A stretch of DNA of 64,000 bases from Candidatus Rokuibacteriota bacterium (GTDB lineage Bacteria > Methylomirabilota > Methylomirabilia > Rokubacteriales > CSP1-6): the NCBI GenBank assembly GCA_003220685.1, contig QHTE01000055.1:224759-288758 (forward strand), given 5' to 3'. The translations under genes were made by a program, and so were the position numbers. Position 1 is the stretch's first letter. Each line of letters starts with the position of its first letter. The notes under the pieces are model-generated. The model made no database searches and was not told the origin of the DNA. It was given only the letters and a program-made list of their open reading frames with translations. Positions 11,353 through 18,913 of the stretch are shown piece by piece.

Positions 11353-12114
11353 CTGCTTCTCGCGGCTGTCCTCGCCGTCGCCCTCGTCCTGCCGCCAGCG
11401 CCGACCGCCCGGCTGAACGACTACGCCGGTCTGCTCACGCCGGCCGAGCGCGAGCGGATCGAGACCCTCCTGACCGAGCGCGAGCGGACCACCGGCACCC
11501 AGATGGCGATCGCGGTGTTCAAGTCGCTCGACGGCGAGAGCCTGGAGGACGTCGCGAACCGGCTCTTCCAGCACTGGCGCCTCGGACAGAAGAAGCTCGA
11601 CAACGGCGTGCTGCTCGTCGTCTTCGTCGAGGATCGAAAGCTGCGACTCGAGGTCGGCTACGGGCTCGAGGGCGTGCTGCCCGACGCCGAGGCCGCGCAG
11701 ATTATCCGCGGCGCGATCGCGCCGCGCTTCCGCGAGCAGCGCTACGCGGCCGGGCTCGAGGCCGCGACCCTCGCCGTGTTCGAGCGCATCAAGCCGGGCT
11801 CCACACCCGAAGAGCTCAAGCGCGTGGCCGAGTCGTCGCCGCGGCGGCGGGACAGCGGGAGCCCGAATCTCTACCTGCTCATCTTGCTCGCGTTCATCGC
11901 GCTGACCGTCGGCGGGCTCGCATGGGAAGCATCGCACCAGCGCGGCTACACCGCGGGCCGGCGGGGCTGGACATCCGCCGGCGGTGGCTGGTATGGGGGA
12001 GGGTGGGGCGGAGGCGGCGGCTATTCGGGCGGCGGCGGCTTCGGCGGTGGGGACGGCGGGTTCTCGGGCGGCGGCGGTAGCTCCGGCGGGGGCGGCGCGA
12101 GCGGGAGCTGGTGA
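11353..12114 (+). CDS. TPM-domain (YgcG-type) secreted protein, probable CTG start
   Basis: The full TPM domain (LNDYAGLLTPAERERIETLL, then GTQMAIAVFKS, LFQHWRLGQKKLDNGVLLV and VGYGLEGVLPDAEAAQI) begins well before the first ATG of the frame (11503). In frame, the only room between the TGA at 11341-11343 and the domain contains no ATG, GTG or TTG. A CTG at 11353, two bases after the lemA stop and preceded by AAGGTGAAG, gives a good signal peptide (LLLAAVLAVALVLPPAPTA). I therefore propose a non-AUG start. After the TPM domain come a transmembrane helix (LYLLILLAFIALTVGGLAW) and a Gly-rich tail (about 45 residues, mostly G with S, W, Y, F), as in YgcG proteins. The protein is 253 aa. The gene ends in TGA directly abutting the ATG of the next TPM gene. 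Confidence 0.85.
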   Translation: MLLAAVLAVALVLPPAPTARLNDYAGLLTPAERERIETLLTERERTTGTQMAIAVFKSLDGESLEDVANRLFQHWRLGQKKLDNGVLLVVFVEDRKLRLEVGYGLEGVLPDAEAAQIIRGAIAPRFREQRYAAGLEAATLAVFERIKPGSTPEELKRVAESSPRRRDSGSPNLYLLILLAFIALTVGGLAWEASHQRGYTAGRRGWTSAGGGWYGGGWGGGGGYSGGGGFGGGDGGFSGGGGSSGGGGASGSW

Positions 12115-12588
12115 ATGGCGAGACATCCGAGCTGGACGCGGCGGTTCCTGAGCGAGGCGGACTTCGACGCGATCACGCGCGCGATCAAGACCGCCGAGGC
12201 GCGAACGTCCGCCGAGATCCGTGTGCATCTCGAGCGTCGGGTGCCGCGGCGGCTCCTCGTCGGGCGCGCGCCGGACGCCGTGACGCGCGCTCACCACGTG
12301 TTCCAGCGCCTCGGCATGCACCGGACCGCCGAGCGCCACGGCGTGCTGGTCTATCTCGCGGTCGAGGACCGACGGCTCGCCGTCGTCGGCGACGAGGGCA
12401 TCCACACCCGCGTCGGCGATCCGCACTGGCACCGGGTGCGCGACCTGATGGTGGAGCGGCTCAAGTCGAACGCGCCGCGTGAGGCGATCGAGCGCGCCGT
12501 CGAAGAGCTCGGTCGCGCCCTCGCCGCGCACTATCCGCGGCGGCCCGGCGATGAGAACGAGCTGAGCGACGAGGTGAGCGTGTCGTGA
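12115..12588 (+). CDS. Second TPM-domain protein, cytoplasmic type
   Basis: 157 aa, no signal peptide. It starts at an ATG that follows directly on the stop of the preceding TPM gene (TGA|ATG), so is translationally coupled. The TPM domain spans almost the entire protein: FDAITRAIKTAEARTSAEIR, then RHGVLVYLAVEDRRLAVVGD, GIHTRVGDPHWHRVRDLM and a C-terminal helix. TPM domains occur in thylakoid lumen phosphatase-like proteins (TLP18.3) and in YgcG/LemA gene neighbourhoods. Catalytic function in bacteria is not established. The three-gene lemA-TPM-TPM unit is a recurring arrangement, and the short soluble TPM protein is usually the last member. Confidence 0.85.
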   Translation: MARHPSWTRRFLSEADFDAITRAIKTAEARTSAEIRVHLERRVPRRLLVGRAPDAVTRAHHVFQRLGMHRTAERHGVLVYLAVEDRRLAVVGDEGIHTRVGDPHWHRVRDLMVERLKSNAPREAIERAVEELGRALAAHYPRRPGDENELSDEVSVS

Positions 12589-12616
12589 GGCACCGCGTCG
12601 GGTGTACTGTACGGGC

Positions 12617-12934
12617 ATGGTCACGCGCGTAGCGCTCGCCGCGGCGCTGACCGCCGTGCTGGCGTCGTCGGCCGCCGGGGCTCAGGACGCTCGGCCCGGC
12701 GAGGCTCCGTCGTCGCTCGAGCTCAAGCGCGAGGCGAAGCCGGCGCGGCCGATCGTGCGCCCCGAGAGCGATCGCGGCCAGGCGGTCCGCGACGCGTCGA
12801 GCGCCGCGGCCGAGTACGAGCAGCGGCAGCGAGACGAAGCGCTGGTGCGCGAGCAGACGCGCCCAGCAATCCGCCGGCCGGATCTCGGCTACGACGTGAC
12901 CAGCGGGATCCAGCAGCGCAACCTGCGCCGATGA
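12617..12934 (+). CDS. Small secreted protein of unknown function
   Basis: 105 aa from an ATG at 12617 (a GTG five codons upstream is in frame but would disrupt the signal peptide). Residues 1 to about 24, MVTRVALAAALTAVLASSAAGAQ, form a typical Sec signal peptide with an A-x-A cleavage site. The mature part (about 80 aa) is very hydrophilic, rich in Arg, Glu, Ala and Gln and without cysteines, with a predicted helical stretch around RDASSAAAEYEQRQRDEALV. No family recognised. It ends in a TGA that overlaps by 4 bases the ATG of the next gene (ATGA), so is co-transcribed with the aldolase-like gene. The connection to it is not evident. Confidence 0.6.
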   Translation: MVTRVALAAALTAVLASSAAGAQDARPGEAPSSLELKREAKPARPIVRPESDRGQAVRDASSAAAEYEQRQRDEALVREQTRPAIRRPDLGYDVTSGIQQRNLRR

Positions 12935-14031
12935 CTCGCGACGACATTGCCACGCCCGCGCTGCTGCTCGACCTCGACCGCTTCGAGCGCAACCTGCGCC
13001 GGATGGCGGCGCACGCGCGCGCGTCCGGCAAGAACCTCAGGCCCCACGCGAAGACGCATCGCTGCCCCGAGATCGCCCGCCGCCAAGTGAGCGCGGGCGC
13101 GCTCGGCGTGGCCTGCGCCAAGCTCGGCGAGGCCGAGGTGATGGCGCGGGCGGGTGTCCGCGGGCTCCTCATCACGACCGAGGTCGTCGCGCCCGCCGCG
13201 ATCCGCCGGCTCATGCGGCTCGTCTCGGCGGCGCCGGACACGCTCGTCGTGATCGACAATCCCGCCAACGTGACGGACCTCGGCCGCGAGGCGGCCGCCG
13301 ACGGCGTGACGCTCAACGTGCTGGTCGACGTCGACGTCGGCACCCGCCGCACCGGCATCGCCCCGGGCGAGCCGGCGCTGGCGCTGGCCCGCGCCGCGGT
13401 CGCGCAACCGGCGCTCCGCTTCCGTGGGCTCCAGGGCTACGCGGGCCACTGCGCGCACGTCGTGGGCTGGGAGGCGCGGCGCGAGGCGTCGCACGCGGCG
13501 CTGAAGCCGCTGATGGAGACCCGCGAGCTGATCGAGCGGGCCGGTCTGCCGGTCGAGATCGTCGCCGGCGGCTCGACCGGCACGTATGACATCGACGTCG
13601 AGCTGCCCGGGCTCACCGAGCTGCAGGCCGGCTCCTACTGCGTGATGGACATCGACTACCGCCGCATCGGGGCTCGCGCCGGCGCGGTCAACGGCGACTT
13701 CGAGATGGCGCTGACGGTGATCACGACGGTCGTCAGCGTACCCACGGCCGAGCGCGCGATGGTCGACGGCGGGCTCAAGGCCTTCTCGACCGACAAGCCG
13801 TTTCCGCCGGAGTCGGTGGAGCGCCCGGGCGTCGAGTTCGGCTTCGCCGGCGACGAGCACGGCCGATTGACGGTCACCGATCCGTCGCGAGTACCGCGCC
13901 TGGGCGAGCGCATCGAGTTCTTCCCGCCCCACTGCGACCCGACGATCAACCTCTACGATCGCATTTACGCGATGCGCGGCGACAAGGTCGAGGCGGTGTG
14001 GGACGTCGCCGCGCGCGGCCGCTCGGACTGA
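12931..14031 (+). CDS. DSD1-type PLP-dependent amino-acid lyase (D-threonine aldolase / D-serine dehydratase-like)
   Basis: 366 aa, alanine-racemase N-terminal fold plus a DSD1 C-terminal domain. The PLP lysine motif is RPHAKTHRCPEIARRQ, where the Lys forms the Schiff base. GVACAKLGEAEVMARAGV, VLVDVDVGTRRTGI and GGSTGTYDID (phosphate-binding loop) follow. The C-terminal metal-binding block PPHCDPTINLYD has the His and Cys that bind a divalent metal in D-threonine aldolase and D-serine dehydratase. Expected reaction: cleavage of a D-3-hydroxy-amino acid to glycine plus aldehyde, or dehydration of D-serine. Sequence alone does not separate these. Confidence 0.88.
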   Translation: MTRDDIATPALLLDLDRFERNLRRMAAHARASGKNLRPHAKTHRCPEIARRQVSAGALGVACAKLGEAEVMARAGVRGLLITTEVVAPAAIRRLMRLVSAAPDTLVVIDNPANVTDLGREAAADGVTLNVLVDVDVGTRRTGIAPGEPALALARAAVAQPALRFRGLQGYAGHCAHVVGWEARREASHAALKPLMETRELIERAGLPVEIVAGGSTGTYDIDVELPGLTELQAGSYCVMDIDYRRIGARAGAVNGDFEMALTVITTVVSVPTAERAMVDGGLKAFSTDKPFPPESVERPGVEFGFAGDEHGRLTVTDPSRVPRLGERIEFFPPHCDPTINLYDRIYAMRGDKVEAVWDVAARGRSD

Positions 14032-14041
14032 TTACATGGGG

Positions 14042-14230
14042 GGCTCAGGGCGCCCCCCAAGCCCCCCGACGCTCGGACACGCCCCGGCGGAGCCGTGGCG
14101 CGCCTCGCGAGTCTTGGCGGTTCCGGCGGCTCAGGGCGCCCCCCAAGCCCCCCGACGCTCGGACACGCCCCGGCGGAGCCGTGGCGCGCCTCGCGAGTCT
14201 TGGCGGTTCCGGCGGCTCAGGGCGCCCCCC
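14042..14230 (+). repeat. 86-bp tandem repeat, two full copies plus the start of a third
   Basis: The unit starts GGCTCAGGGCGCCCCCCAAG and recurs with an exact 86-base period: the CTCA core is at 14044, 14130 and 14216. The two full copies look identical over their length, and the third stops after about 17 bases. The array fills the gap between two convergent genes (stops at 14031 and 14240). It is extremely GC-rich with runs of C, and reads open in two plus-strand frames, which is a by-product of composition. No similar copy is seen elsewhere in the window. Confidence 0.93.
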
Positions 14231-14239
14231 GCGCGGGGC

Positions 14240-14689
14240 TCAGGCTGCCGGCCGGTACACGATCAGGTAGCGGTGCTCGCCCTCGAGCACGACTTCGCCC
14301 CGCTGGTTCTTCAGCGCGACGCGCAGGGTGAGAAGGCCCGCCGACCGCTTGCGCTCCAGCGCGATCACCTCGTGCTCGGGATAGATCGTGTCGCCGATGA
14401 GCGCCGGGCCCCGAAACCGGGTGGTCTGCTCCACGAACGCGACGATGGAGTCCTCGATCAGCGGCGCGAGCATCGAGGCGCCGACGGCAGTGAGCGACGC
14501 GAGCAGCAGACCGTGGGCGAGCCGTCCGCCGTAGCGGGTCTTCTTCCCGTACTCCTCGTCGTAATGGATCGGATGATTGTCGCCGGTCATGCCCGCGAAG
14601 AACATGAAGTGCGCGTCGGTCAAGGTGCGTGACGGGCTCTTGAACCGATCGCCTACCTTGAAGTCCTCGAAGTAGCGCTGCGGCGTCAC
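14240..14689 (-). CDS. MaoC-family (R)-specific enoyl-CoA hydratase-like protein
   Basis: 149 aa, single hot-dog domain. GTG start at 14687-14689 (VTPQRYFEDFKVGDRF) overlaps by 4 bases the stop of the dus gene (GTGA). The catalytic motif is intact: FFAGMTGDNHPIHYDEEYG provides Asp and His of the GDxNPxHxD hydratase signature, and GGRLAHGLLLASLTAVGASM is the following HGxxxxS block. Expected reaction: reversible hydration of trans-2-enoyl-CoA to (R)-3-hydroxyacyl-CoA. Co-transcription with a tRNA-modifying enzyme is probably incidental. There is no terminator-like structure between its stop and the convergent tandem repeat. Confidence 0.9.
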   Translation of the reverse strand: MTPQRYFEDFKVGDRFKSPSRTLTDAHFMFFAGMTGDNHPIHYDEEYGKKTRYGGRLAHGLLLASLTAVGASMLAPLIEDSIVAFVEQTTRFRGPALIGDTIYPEHEVIALERKRSAGLLTLRVALKNQRGEVVLEGEHRYLIVYRPAA

Positions 14690-15594
14690 CAGGCACTCCA
14701 GAAGATCTCGCGGGCCTCGGCGGAGTCGCGCGCCCCGAACAGCTCCCCGCGCAGGCGCGCGGCGCCCGCAAAGCCGCTGGCGTACCAGGCCAGGTGCTTC
14801 TTGAGCTGGATGGCCGCGGTCCGCGGCGGCAGCCGCGCCTCGATCAGCGCGTCGTGGCGGCGGATGATCCGCGCCCGCTCGTCGCGCGAGGTCCCGGATC
14901 CGCGGAAGATCCAGGGCGCGCCGAGCGCGCCGCGCCCGATCATGACCGCCGCGCACCCGGTGGCCGCCACCATCCCCTCGGCGTCGGCGACGGAGCGCAC
15001 GTCGCCGTTGCCGATCACCGGGATCGCCACCGCGTCGACGACGCTCGCGATGATCTCCCACGGCGCCCGGCCGCTGTACTGCTGCGAGCGCGTGCGTGGA
15101 TGGACGGTGATGGCATCGACGCCTTCGCTCTCGGCGATGTGGGCGATCGCGACGGCGTTCACGGTGCGGTCGTCCCAGCCCCCGCGGATCTTGATCGTGA
15201 AGTCGACGCCGATCGCCTTGCGCATCGTCCGGAACACGACCGCCGCGCCGAGCGGGTCGCGCATCAGCGCCGAGCCCTGGCCTTTCGCGACGATCTTCGC
15301 CACCGGGCATCCCATGTTGAGATCGATCGCGTCGGCGCCGGCGGCCTCGAGCCGGCGCGCGGCTTCGCCGAGCACGTCGGGATCGGCGCCCAGCAGCTGG
15401 AGCGCGATCGGATGCTCCTCGGGCAGGAAGCTCGCGAGCTCGACCGTGCGCGCGCTGCCCTCCACGAGGCCGCGCGCGTCGATCTCCTCGCTGGTGAGGC
15501 GCCCGGCGCCGCACTCGCGCGCGGTCAGCCGGAACGGCGCGTTGGTCACGGCCGCCATCGGCGCCAGACGCAGATCGATCATGCGCTCCAGCAT
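14686..15594 (-). CDS. dusB: tRNA-dihydrouridine synthase, DusB type
   Basis: 302 aa FMN-dependent enzyme reducing uridines in the tRNA D-loop. Seen: LAPMAAVTNAPFRLTARECG (N-terminal FMN/substrate region); LQLLGADPDVLGEAARRLE; the Dus signature LNMGCPVAKIVAKGQGSALM with the catalytic Cys; TIKIRGGWDD; ITVHPRTRSQQYSGRAPWE; IPVIGNGDVRS; and MIGRGALGAPWIF. Length fits (DusB about 320). The N-terminal part follows MLERMIDLRLAPMAAVTNAP; GTG or TTG codons upstream were not needed. One caveat: many high-GC genomes have a single Dus whose specificity (DusB or another subtype) is not decided by sequence. Confidence 0.92.
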   Translation of the reverse strand: MLERMIDLRLAPMAAVTNAPFRLTARECGAGRLTSEEIDARGLVEGSARTVELASFLPEEHPIALQLLGADPDVLGEAARRLEAAGADAIDLNMGCPVAKIVAKGQGSALMRDPLGAAVVFRTMRKAIGVDFTIKIRGGWDDRTVNAVAIAHIAESEGVDAITVHPRTRSQQYSGRAPWEIIASVVDAVAIPVIGNGDVRSVADAEGMVAATGCAAVMIGRGALGAPWIFRGSGTSRDERARIIRRHDALIEARLPPRTAAIQLKKHLAWYASGFAGAARLRGELFGARDSAEAREIFWSAW

Positions 15595-15612
15595 CTCACG
15601 GAAGGGCCGGCG

Positions 15613-16281
15613 CTACTCCACGAGCGCGACGGCGCGCACCGGCGAGCCGTCGGCGCCCTCGAGCTTGAGCGGCAGCGCCATGAAGCGGCAGCGCGCGGCG
15701 CCGATCTGGTCGAGGTTGGTCAGGTACTCGATCACCGTGATGCCGGCCGGAAAGAAGATCGCGTGGGTCGTGTACTCCGAGCGCTCCGGTCGCCGGCGCG
15801 GCTCGCCGATCGTGTCGCGGATGCAGTGGTCGGGCGGATAGTCGTAGCCGACGGCCTTCGCGCCGCGGCCGACGAGCCACTCGCAGGCGCTCGGCCCCGT
15901 CCACGGGCCTTCCTTCCAGAACTGCGACTTGTCGACGCCCATGCGCCTGGGCCAGTCGGTGCGCAGCAAGACGATGTCGCCGCGGCGCACGTGCGCAGCG
16001 CGGCGGTCCAGATCGGCGGCCGTGACTTCGCCGTTGGCGCCGAGGTGCGTCAGATCGACCACGGCCGCGTCGCCCACCCACTGATCGACGGGCATCGAAG
16101 CCATGTCGCGCCCGTCCACCAGGTAGTGGAGCGGCGCGTCGACGTGCGTGTAGGCGTGGCAGCTGATCGTGAGCACCGTGCTCTGCAGCGGGTGGCCGGT
16201 GGCGTGCGCGGCCACCAGCTCGGGCGCCACCTTCCAGCGGAAGTGCGGGCGGATCGAGAAGCTCAGATCGACGATGCGCAC
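15613..16281 (-). CDS. Cyclase family protein (kynurenine formamidase-like metal hydrolase)
   Basis: 222 aa, PF04199-type fold. The metal-binding motif HxxTHxD is present as SCHAYTHVDAPLHYLVDG; the downstream DIVLLRTDWPRRMG and AKAVGYDYPPDHCIRD fit the family (V-L-x-T-x-W and G-x-D). Members hydrolyse N-formylkynurenine or isatin, or act as polyketide-type cyclases. Without a tryptophan-catabolism neighbour I would not choose. The gene lies in a tight minus-strand run with a methyltransferase 4 bases upstream. Confidence 0.85.
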   Translation of the reverse strand: MRIVDLSFSIRPHFRWKVAPELVAAHATGHPLQSTVLTISCHAYTHVDAPLHYLVDGRDMASMPVDQWVGDAAVVDLTHLGANGEVTAADLDRRAAHVRRGDIVLLRTDWPRRMGVDKSQFWKEGPWTGPSACEWLVGRGAKAVGYDYPPDHCIRDTIGEPRRRPERSEYTTHAIFFPAGITVIEYLTNLDQIGAARCRFMALPLKLEGADGSPVRAVALVE

Positions 16282-16285
16282 GCCG

Positions 16286-17062
16286 TCACCGCTCCGCGAC
16301 CAGCACCGACACCGGGAAGCCGTAGCGGATCTGCCCGTTCTCGAGCCGTGGCTGGATGTCGAGCGCGTCGTCGGCGAGCGCGGCGCGGAAGATCTCGCGG
16401 ATCTTCTCGTCGTCGCCGGGGCGCGGGAACGACCGCCCGATCAGCGCCTCGAGCTCGCCCTCGAGCCGATATGACGTCACGCGCGGCTCGGGCAGGCCGA
16501 CCGCGGCGTAGAGCTCGCGATGCTCGTCGACGGGCAGCGAGCGCACGTGCGAGGGATCGCGCAGGCGCTCCATCCGGTTGAACGCGTCGGCGCGCCGCGC
16601 CTCCGGCGTGCTGTCGACGACCACGACCCGTCCGCCGGGGGTGGCGACGCGCGTCATCTCGCGCAGCACGGCCAGCGGATCGAGAAAGTGGTGAAAGGCG
16701 AAGCGCGAGGTCACGATCGAGAACGACGCGTCCGGCCACGGCAGCGGTAGCACGTCGCCCTGCCGCCACGAGACGTTCGTCAGGCCGAGCTGGGCGGCGT
16801 GAGCCCGCGCGCGCTCGAGCATGGCCGGCGTGATGTCGATGCCGGTCGCGTGGCGCACCACGCGCGCGAACGCGGCGACGACGAGCCCCGGCCCGCAGGC
16901 GACGTCCAGCACGGTGTCCTCGGGGCCGGCGCCGCTCGCCTCGACGATGAGCCAGAGCGCCGCCTCGTCGCGGATGCCCGGCGCCGTGGCGAACGCCGTC
17001 GCCTGGCGCGTGAACTGATCGAGGATCTGGTGCTGGTGCTCAGAGGGTCCGCTTGTAGGCAT
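16286..17062 (-). CDS. Class I SAM-dependent methyltransferase (UbiE/COQ5-like)
   Basis: 258 aa. Motif I VLDVACGPGLVVAAFARVV with the glycine-rich SAM loop; acidic residue in TGIDITPAMLERARAHA; motif SWRQGDVLPLPWPDASFSIV; post-motif FHHFLDPLAVLREMTRVATP, then GGRVVVVDS. All are classical Methyltransf_11 features. Start ATG at 17060-17062 overlaps 23 bases of the 3' end of the upstream amidohydrolase. Substrate unknown; the shape (helical insertion after motif III) is like enzymes methylating small aromatic or quinone molecules. Confidence 0.87.
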   Translation of the reverse strand: MPTSGPSEHQHQILDQFTRQATAFATAPGIRDEAALWLIVEASGAGPEDTVLDVACGPGLVVAAFARVVRHATGIDITPAMLERARAHAAQLGLTNVSWRQGDVLPLPWPDASFSIVTSRFAFHHFLDPLAVLREMTRVATPGGRVVVVDSTPEARRADAFNRMERLRDPSHVRSLPVDEHRELYAAVGLPEPRVTSYRLEGELEALIGRSFPRPGDDEKIREIFRAALADDALDIQPRLENGQIRYGFPVSVLVAER

Positions 17063-18275
17063 GCCCGCCTTTCATGATCACCTTGAGGTTGTCCTGGACC
17101 TGGAACACGCGGAGATTCCGGAGCGGGTCGCCGGCCACGACGATCAGGTCGGCGTACTTGCCGGGCTCGACGGTGCCGATCCGGTCCGACATGCGGAAGA
17201 GCGCGGCGTTGACCTTGGTGGCCGAGAGCAGCACCTCCATCGGCGTCATCACCTGCGCCTTCAGCTCGAACTCGACCGCCCGCTGCACCATCATGTCGCC
17301 CAGGAGATCGGAGCCCGAGCCGATCTGGCAGCCGGCGCGATAGGCGTACGTCAGACCCTGCACGGATTGCTCGCGGGCGAGATTGATCTTCTGGATCTGG
17401 TGATCACCGATGCCGTAGCGCTTGCCCTCGCGGTAGATCATCTCGTAGGTGATCATCGTCGGCACCAGGAACGCGCCGGCGTCCTTGATCGCCTTCGCGG
17501 CGGCCTCGCGGATCAGGTTGCCGTGCTCGATCGAGCGCACGCCCGCCTCGATGGCGTTGCGCACCGCCGTGTCCGAGTAGGCGTGGGCCAGGACGTACTT
17601 GCCGACGGCGTGCGCCTCCTCGGCCGCCGCGCGCATCTCGCCGATCGTGAACTGCGTGGTGTCGAGCTCGTCGGCCGGCGACATCGCGCCGCCGGACGCC
17701 ATGATCTTGATCTGATCGACGTCGCGCCGGAGCTGCTCGCGCACGGCCTTGCGCACCTCGGGCTCGCCGTCGGCGATCGAGCCGATCATGCCGATGCAGC
17801 AATCGATCGGCGCGACCCACTCCGAGCGCCGCCGCTTGTCGCCGTGGCCGCCGGTCTGCGAGATGTAGTTGCCCGACACGAGCATCCGCGGCCCGGGGTA
17901 GATCCCTTCGTTGACGGCCTCGCGGAATCCATAGTCGGCGCCGCCGGCGTCGCGCACCGTCGTGAACCCTTGCATCAGGCACTCCTCGGCCCGGCGCAGC
18001 GCCTTCGCGGCCAGGAGGCTCGGCGGCAGATAGCGGTGCTGGTCGGTGATGTTGCCTTCGACCGCGCAGATGTGGACGTGGGCGTCGGTGAGTCCGGGCA
18101 TCAGGGTCGCGCCGCGGCAGTCGAGCGTCGTTACGGGTCCGGGCAGCGGGCCGACCCTCCCGTTCGCGAGGACGTCCTTGATGCGATCCTCCTCGACGAC
18201 GACCGCGGCGCCCAGCATCGGCTCGGCGCCGGTGCAGTCGATCAGCACCGCGTTGGTGAAGACGGTCAGGCTCAT
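17040..18275 (-). CDS. Metal-dependent amidohydrolase (imidazolonepropionase/prolidase-like)
   Basis: 411 aa from the ATG at 18273-18275 (MSLTVFTNAVLIDCTGAEPM). A longer upstream frame exists but is only antisense-style sequence over the HD gene. Amidohydrolase motifs in order: LMPGLTDAHVHICAVEG (HxH metal ligands), TTVRDAGGADYG, QIKIMASGGAMSPADE (Lys bridging region), KYVLAHAYSDTAV, SIEHGNL, QIGSGSDLLGDMM (Asp ligand) and PGKYADLIVVAGDPL at the C-terminus. Substrate class is a cyclic amide or peptide derivative. The start codon overlaps the stop of the HD-domain gene by one base (TGATG). Confidence 0.9.
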   Translation of the reverse strand: MSLTVFTNAVLIDCTGAEPMLGAAVVVEEDRIKDVLANGRVGPLPGPVTTLDCRGATLMPGLTDAHVHICAVEGNITDQHRYLPPSLLAAKALRRAEECLMQGFTTVRDAGGADYGFREAVNEGIYPGPRMLVSGNYISQTGGHGDKRRRSEWVAPIDCCIGMIGSIADGEPEVRKAVREQLRRDVDQIKIMASGGAMSPADELDTTQFTIGEMRAAAEEAHAVGKYVLAHAYSDTAVRNAIEAGVRSIEHGNLIREAAAKAIKDAGAFLVPTMITYEMIYREGKRYGIGDHQIQKINLAREQSVQGLTYAYRAGCQIGSGSDLLGDMMVQRAVEFELKAQVMTPMEVLLSATKVNAALFRMSDRIGTVEPGKYADLIVVAGDPLRNLRVFQVQDNLKVIMKGGHAYKRTL

Positions 18276-18859
18276 CAGCGGAGCTCGTCCAGGGTGAGCC
18301 GGAAGCTCGGGACGAACGTCTCCATGAAGTAGCCCACCTCCGGAAGATCGAGTCCTTCGACGCTCGCGCGCAGCGCCTTCTCGGCCTGAGCGAACTCCGG
18401 ATTGCCGGCGCCGGTTTCTTCGAGGCATTTGAGGTACGCGCAGAGCTTGTCGGCCGCTCGCACCAGCGTGCGGTGCGCCTCATCGCGCGGATCGGGCCGG
18501 AAGAATGGCTCGTACCCGGGCTTCAGCGGATCCGGGATCAGCCCGAAGAGCTTGTCCTTCGACGCGGCCTCGATCGCGTGGTACGCGCGGTGGATCTCGG
18601 GGTTGAACTCCTTCACCGGCGCCGGAAGATCGCCCGTCAGCACCTCGCTCGTGTCGTGGTAGATCGCCAGAGTCGCCGCGCGCTCGGGGCTCACGTCGCC
18701 GCCGAAGAGCCGGTTGCGGATGATCGCGAGGGCGTGGGCGATCTGCGCCACGCGCAGGCTGTGCTCCTGGATGTTCTCGGGATAGGTGCTGTGCATGAGA
18801 CCCCAGCGGCGAATGAACTTCATCCGCGAGAGGTACGCGAAGAAATGGCTGGTGGACAT
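18275..18859 (-). CDS. yfbR: 5'-deoxynucleotidase, YfbR type (HD superfamily)
   Basis: 194 aa. Start taken at the ATG giving MSTSHFFAYLSRMKFIRRW, which lines up with E. coli YfbR (MKQSHFFAHLSRLKLINRW); an ATG four codons earlier is in frame. HD metal motifs: IQEHSLRVAQIAHAL, LAIYHDTSEVLTGDLPAPVK (His-Asp pair) and VRAADKLCAYLKCLEE (third Asp region). The C-terminus ends FVPSFRLTLDELR as in YfbR. Expected activity: hydrolysis of dNMPs to deoxynucleosides with a divalent metal. The similarity to the E. coli protein is extensive, so the assignment is firm. Confidence 0.93.
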   Translation of the reverse strand: MSTSHFFAYLSRMKFIRRWGLMHSTYPENIQEHSLRVAQIAHALAIIRNRLFGGDVSPERAATLAIYHDTSEVLTGDLPAPVKEFNPEIHRAYHAIEAASKDKLFGLIPDPLKPGYEPFFRPDPRDEAHRTLVRAADKLCAYLKCLEETGAGNPEFAQAEKALRASVEGLDLPEVGYFMETFVPSFRLTLDELR

Positions 18860-18913
18860 CGCCGCGAGCATACACGACCCGGCGCGGGCCGTGCCATGCG
18901 GGCGTGTCAGCCC

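Noticed and set aside
14036-14331. Open frames running through the 86-bp repeat
   Set aside because: Reading open in several frames with repeated sequence is explained by the GC-rich period not divisible by three; no start or domain evidence.
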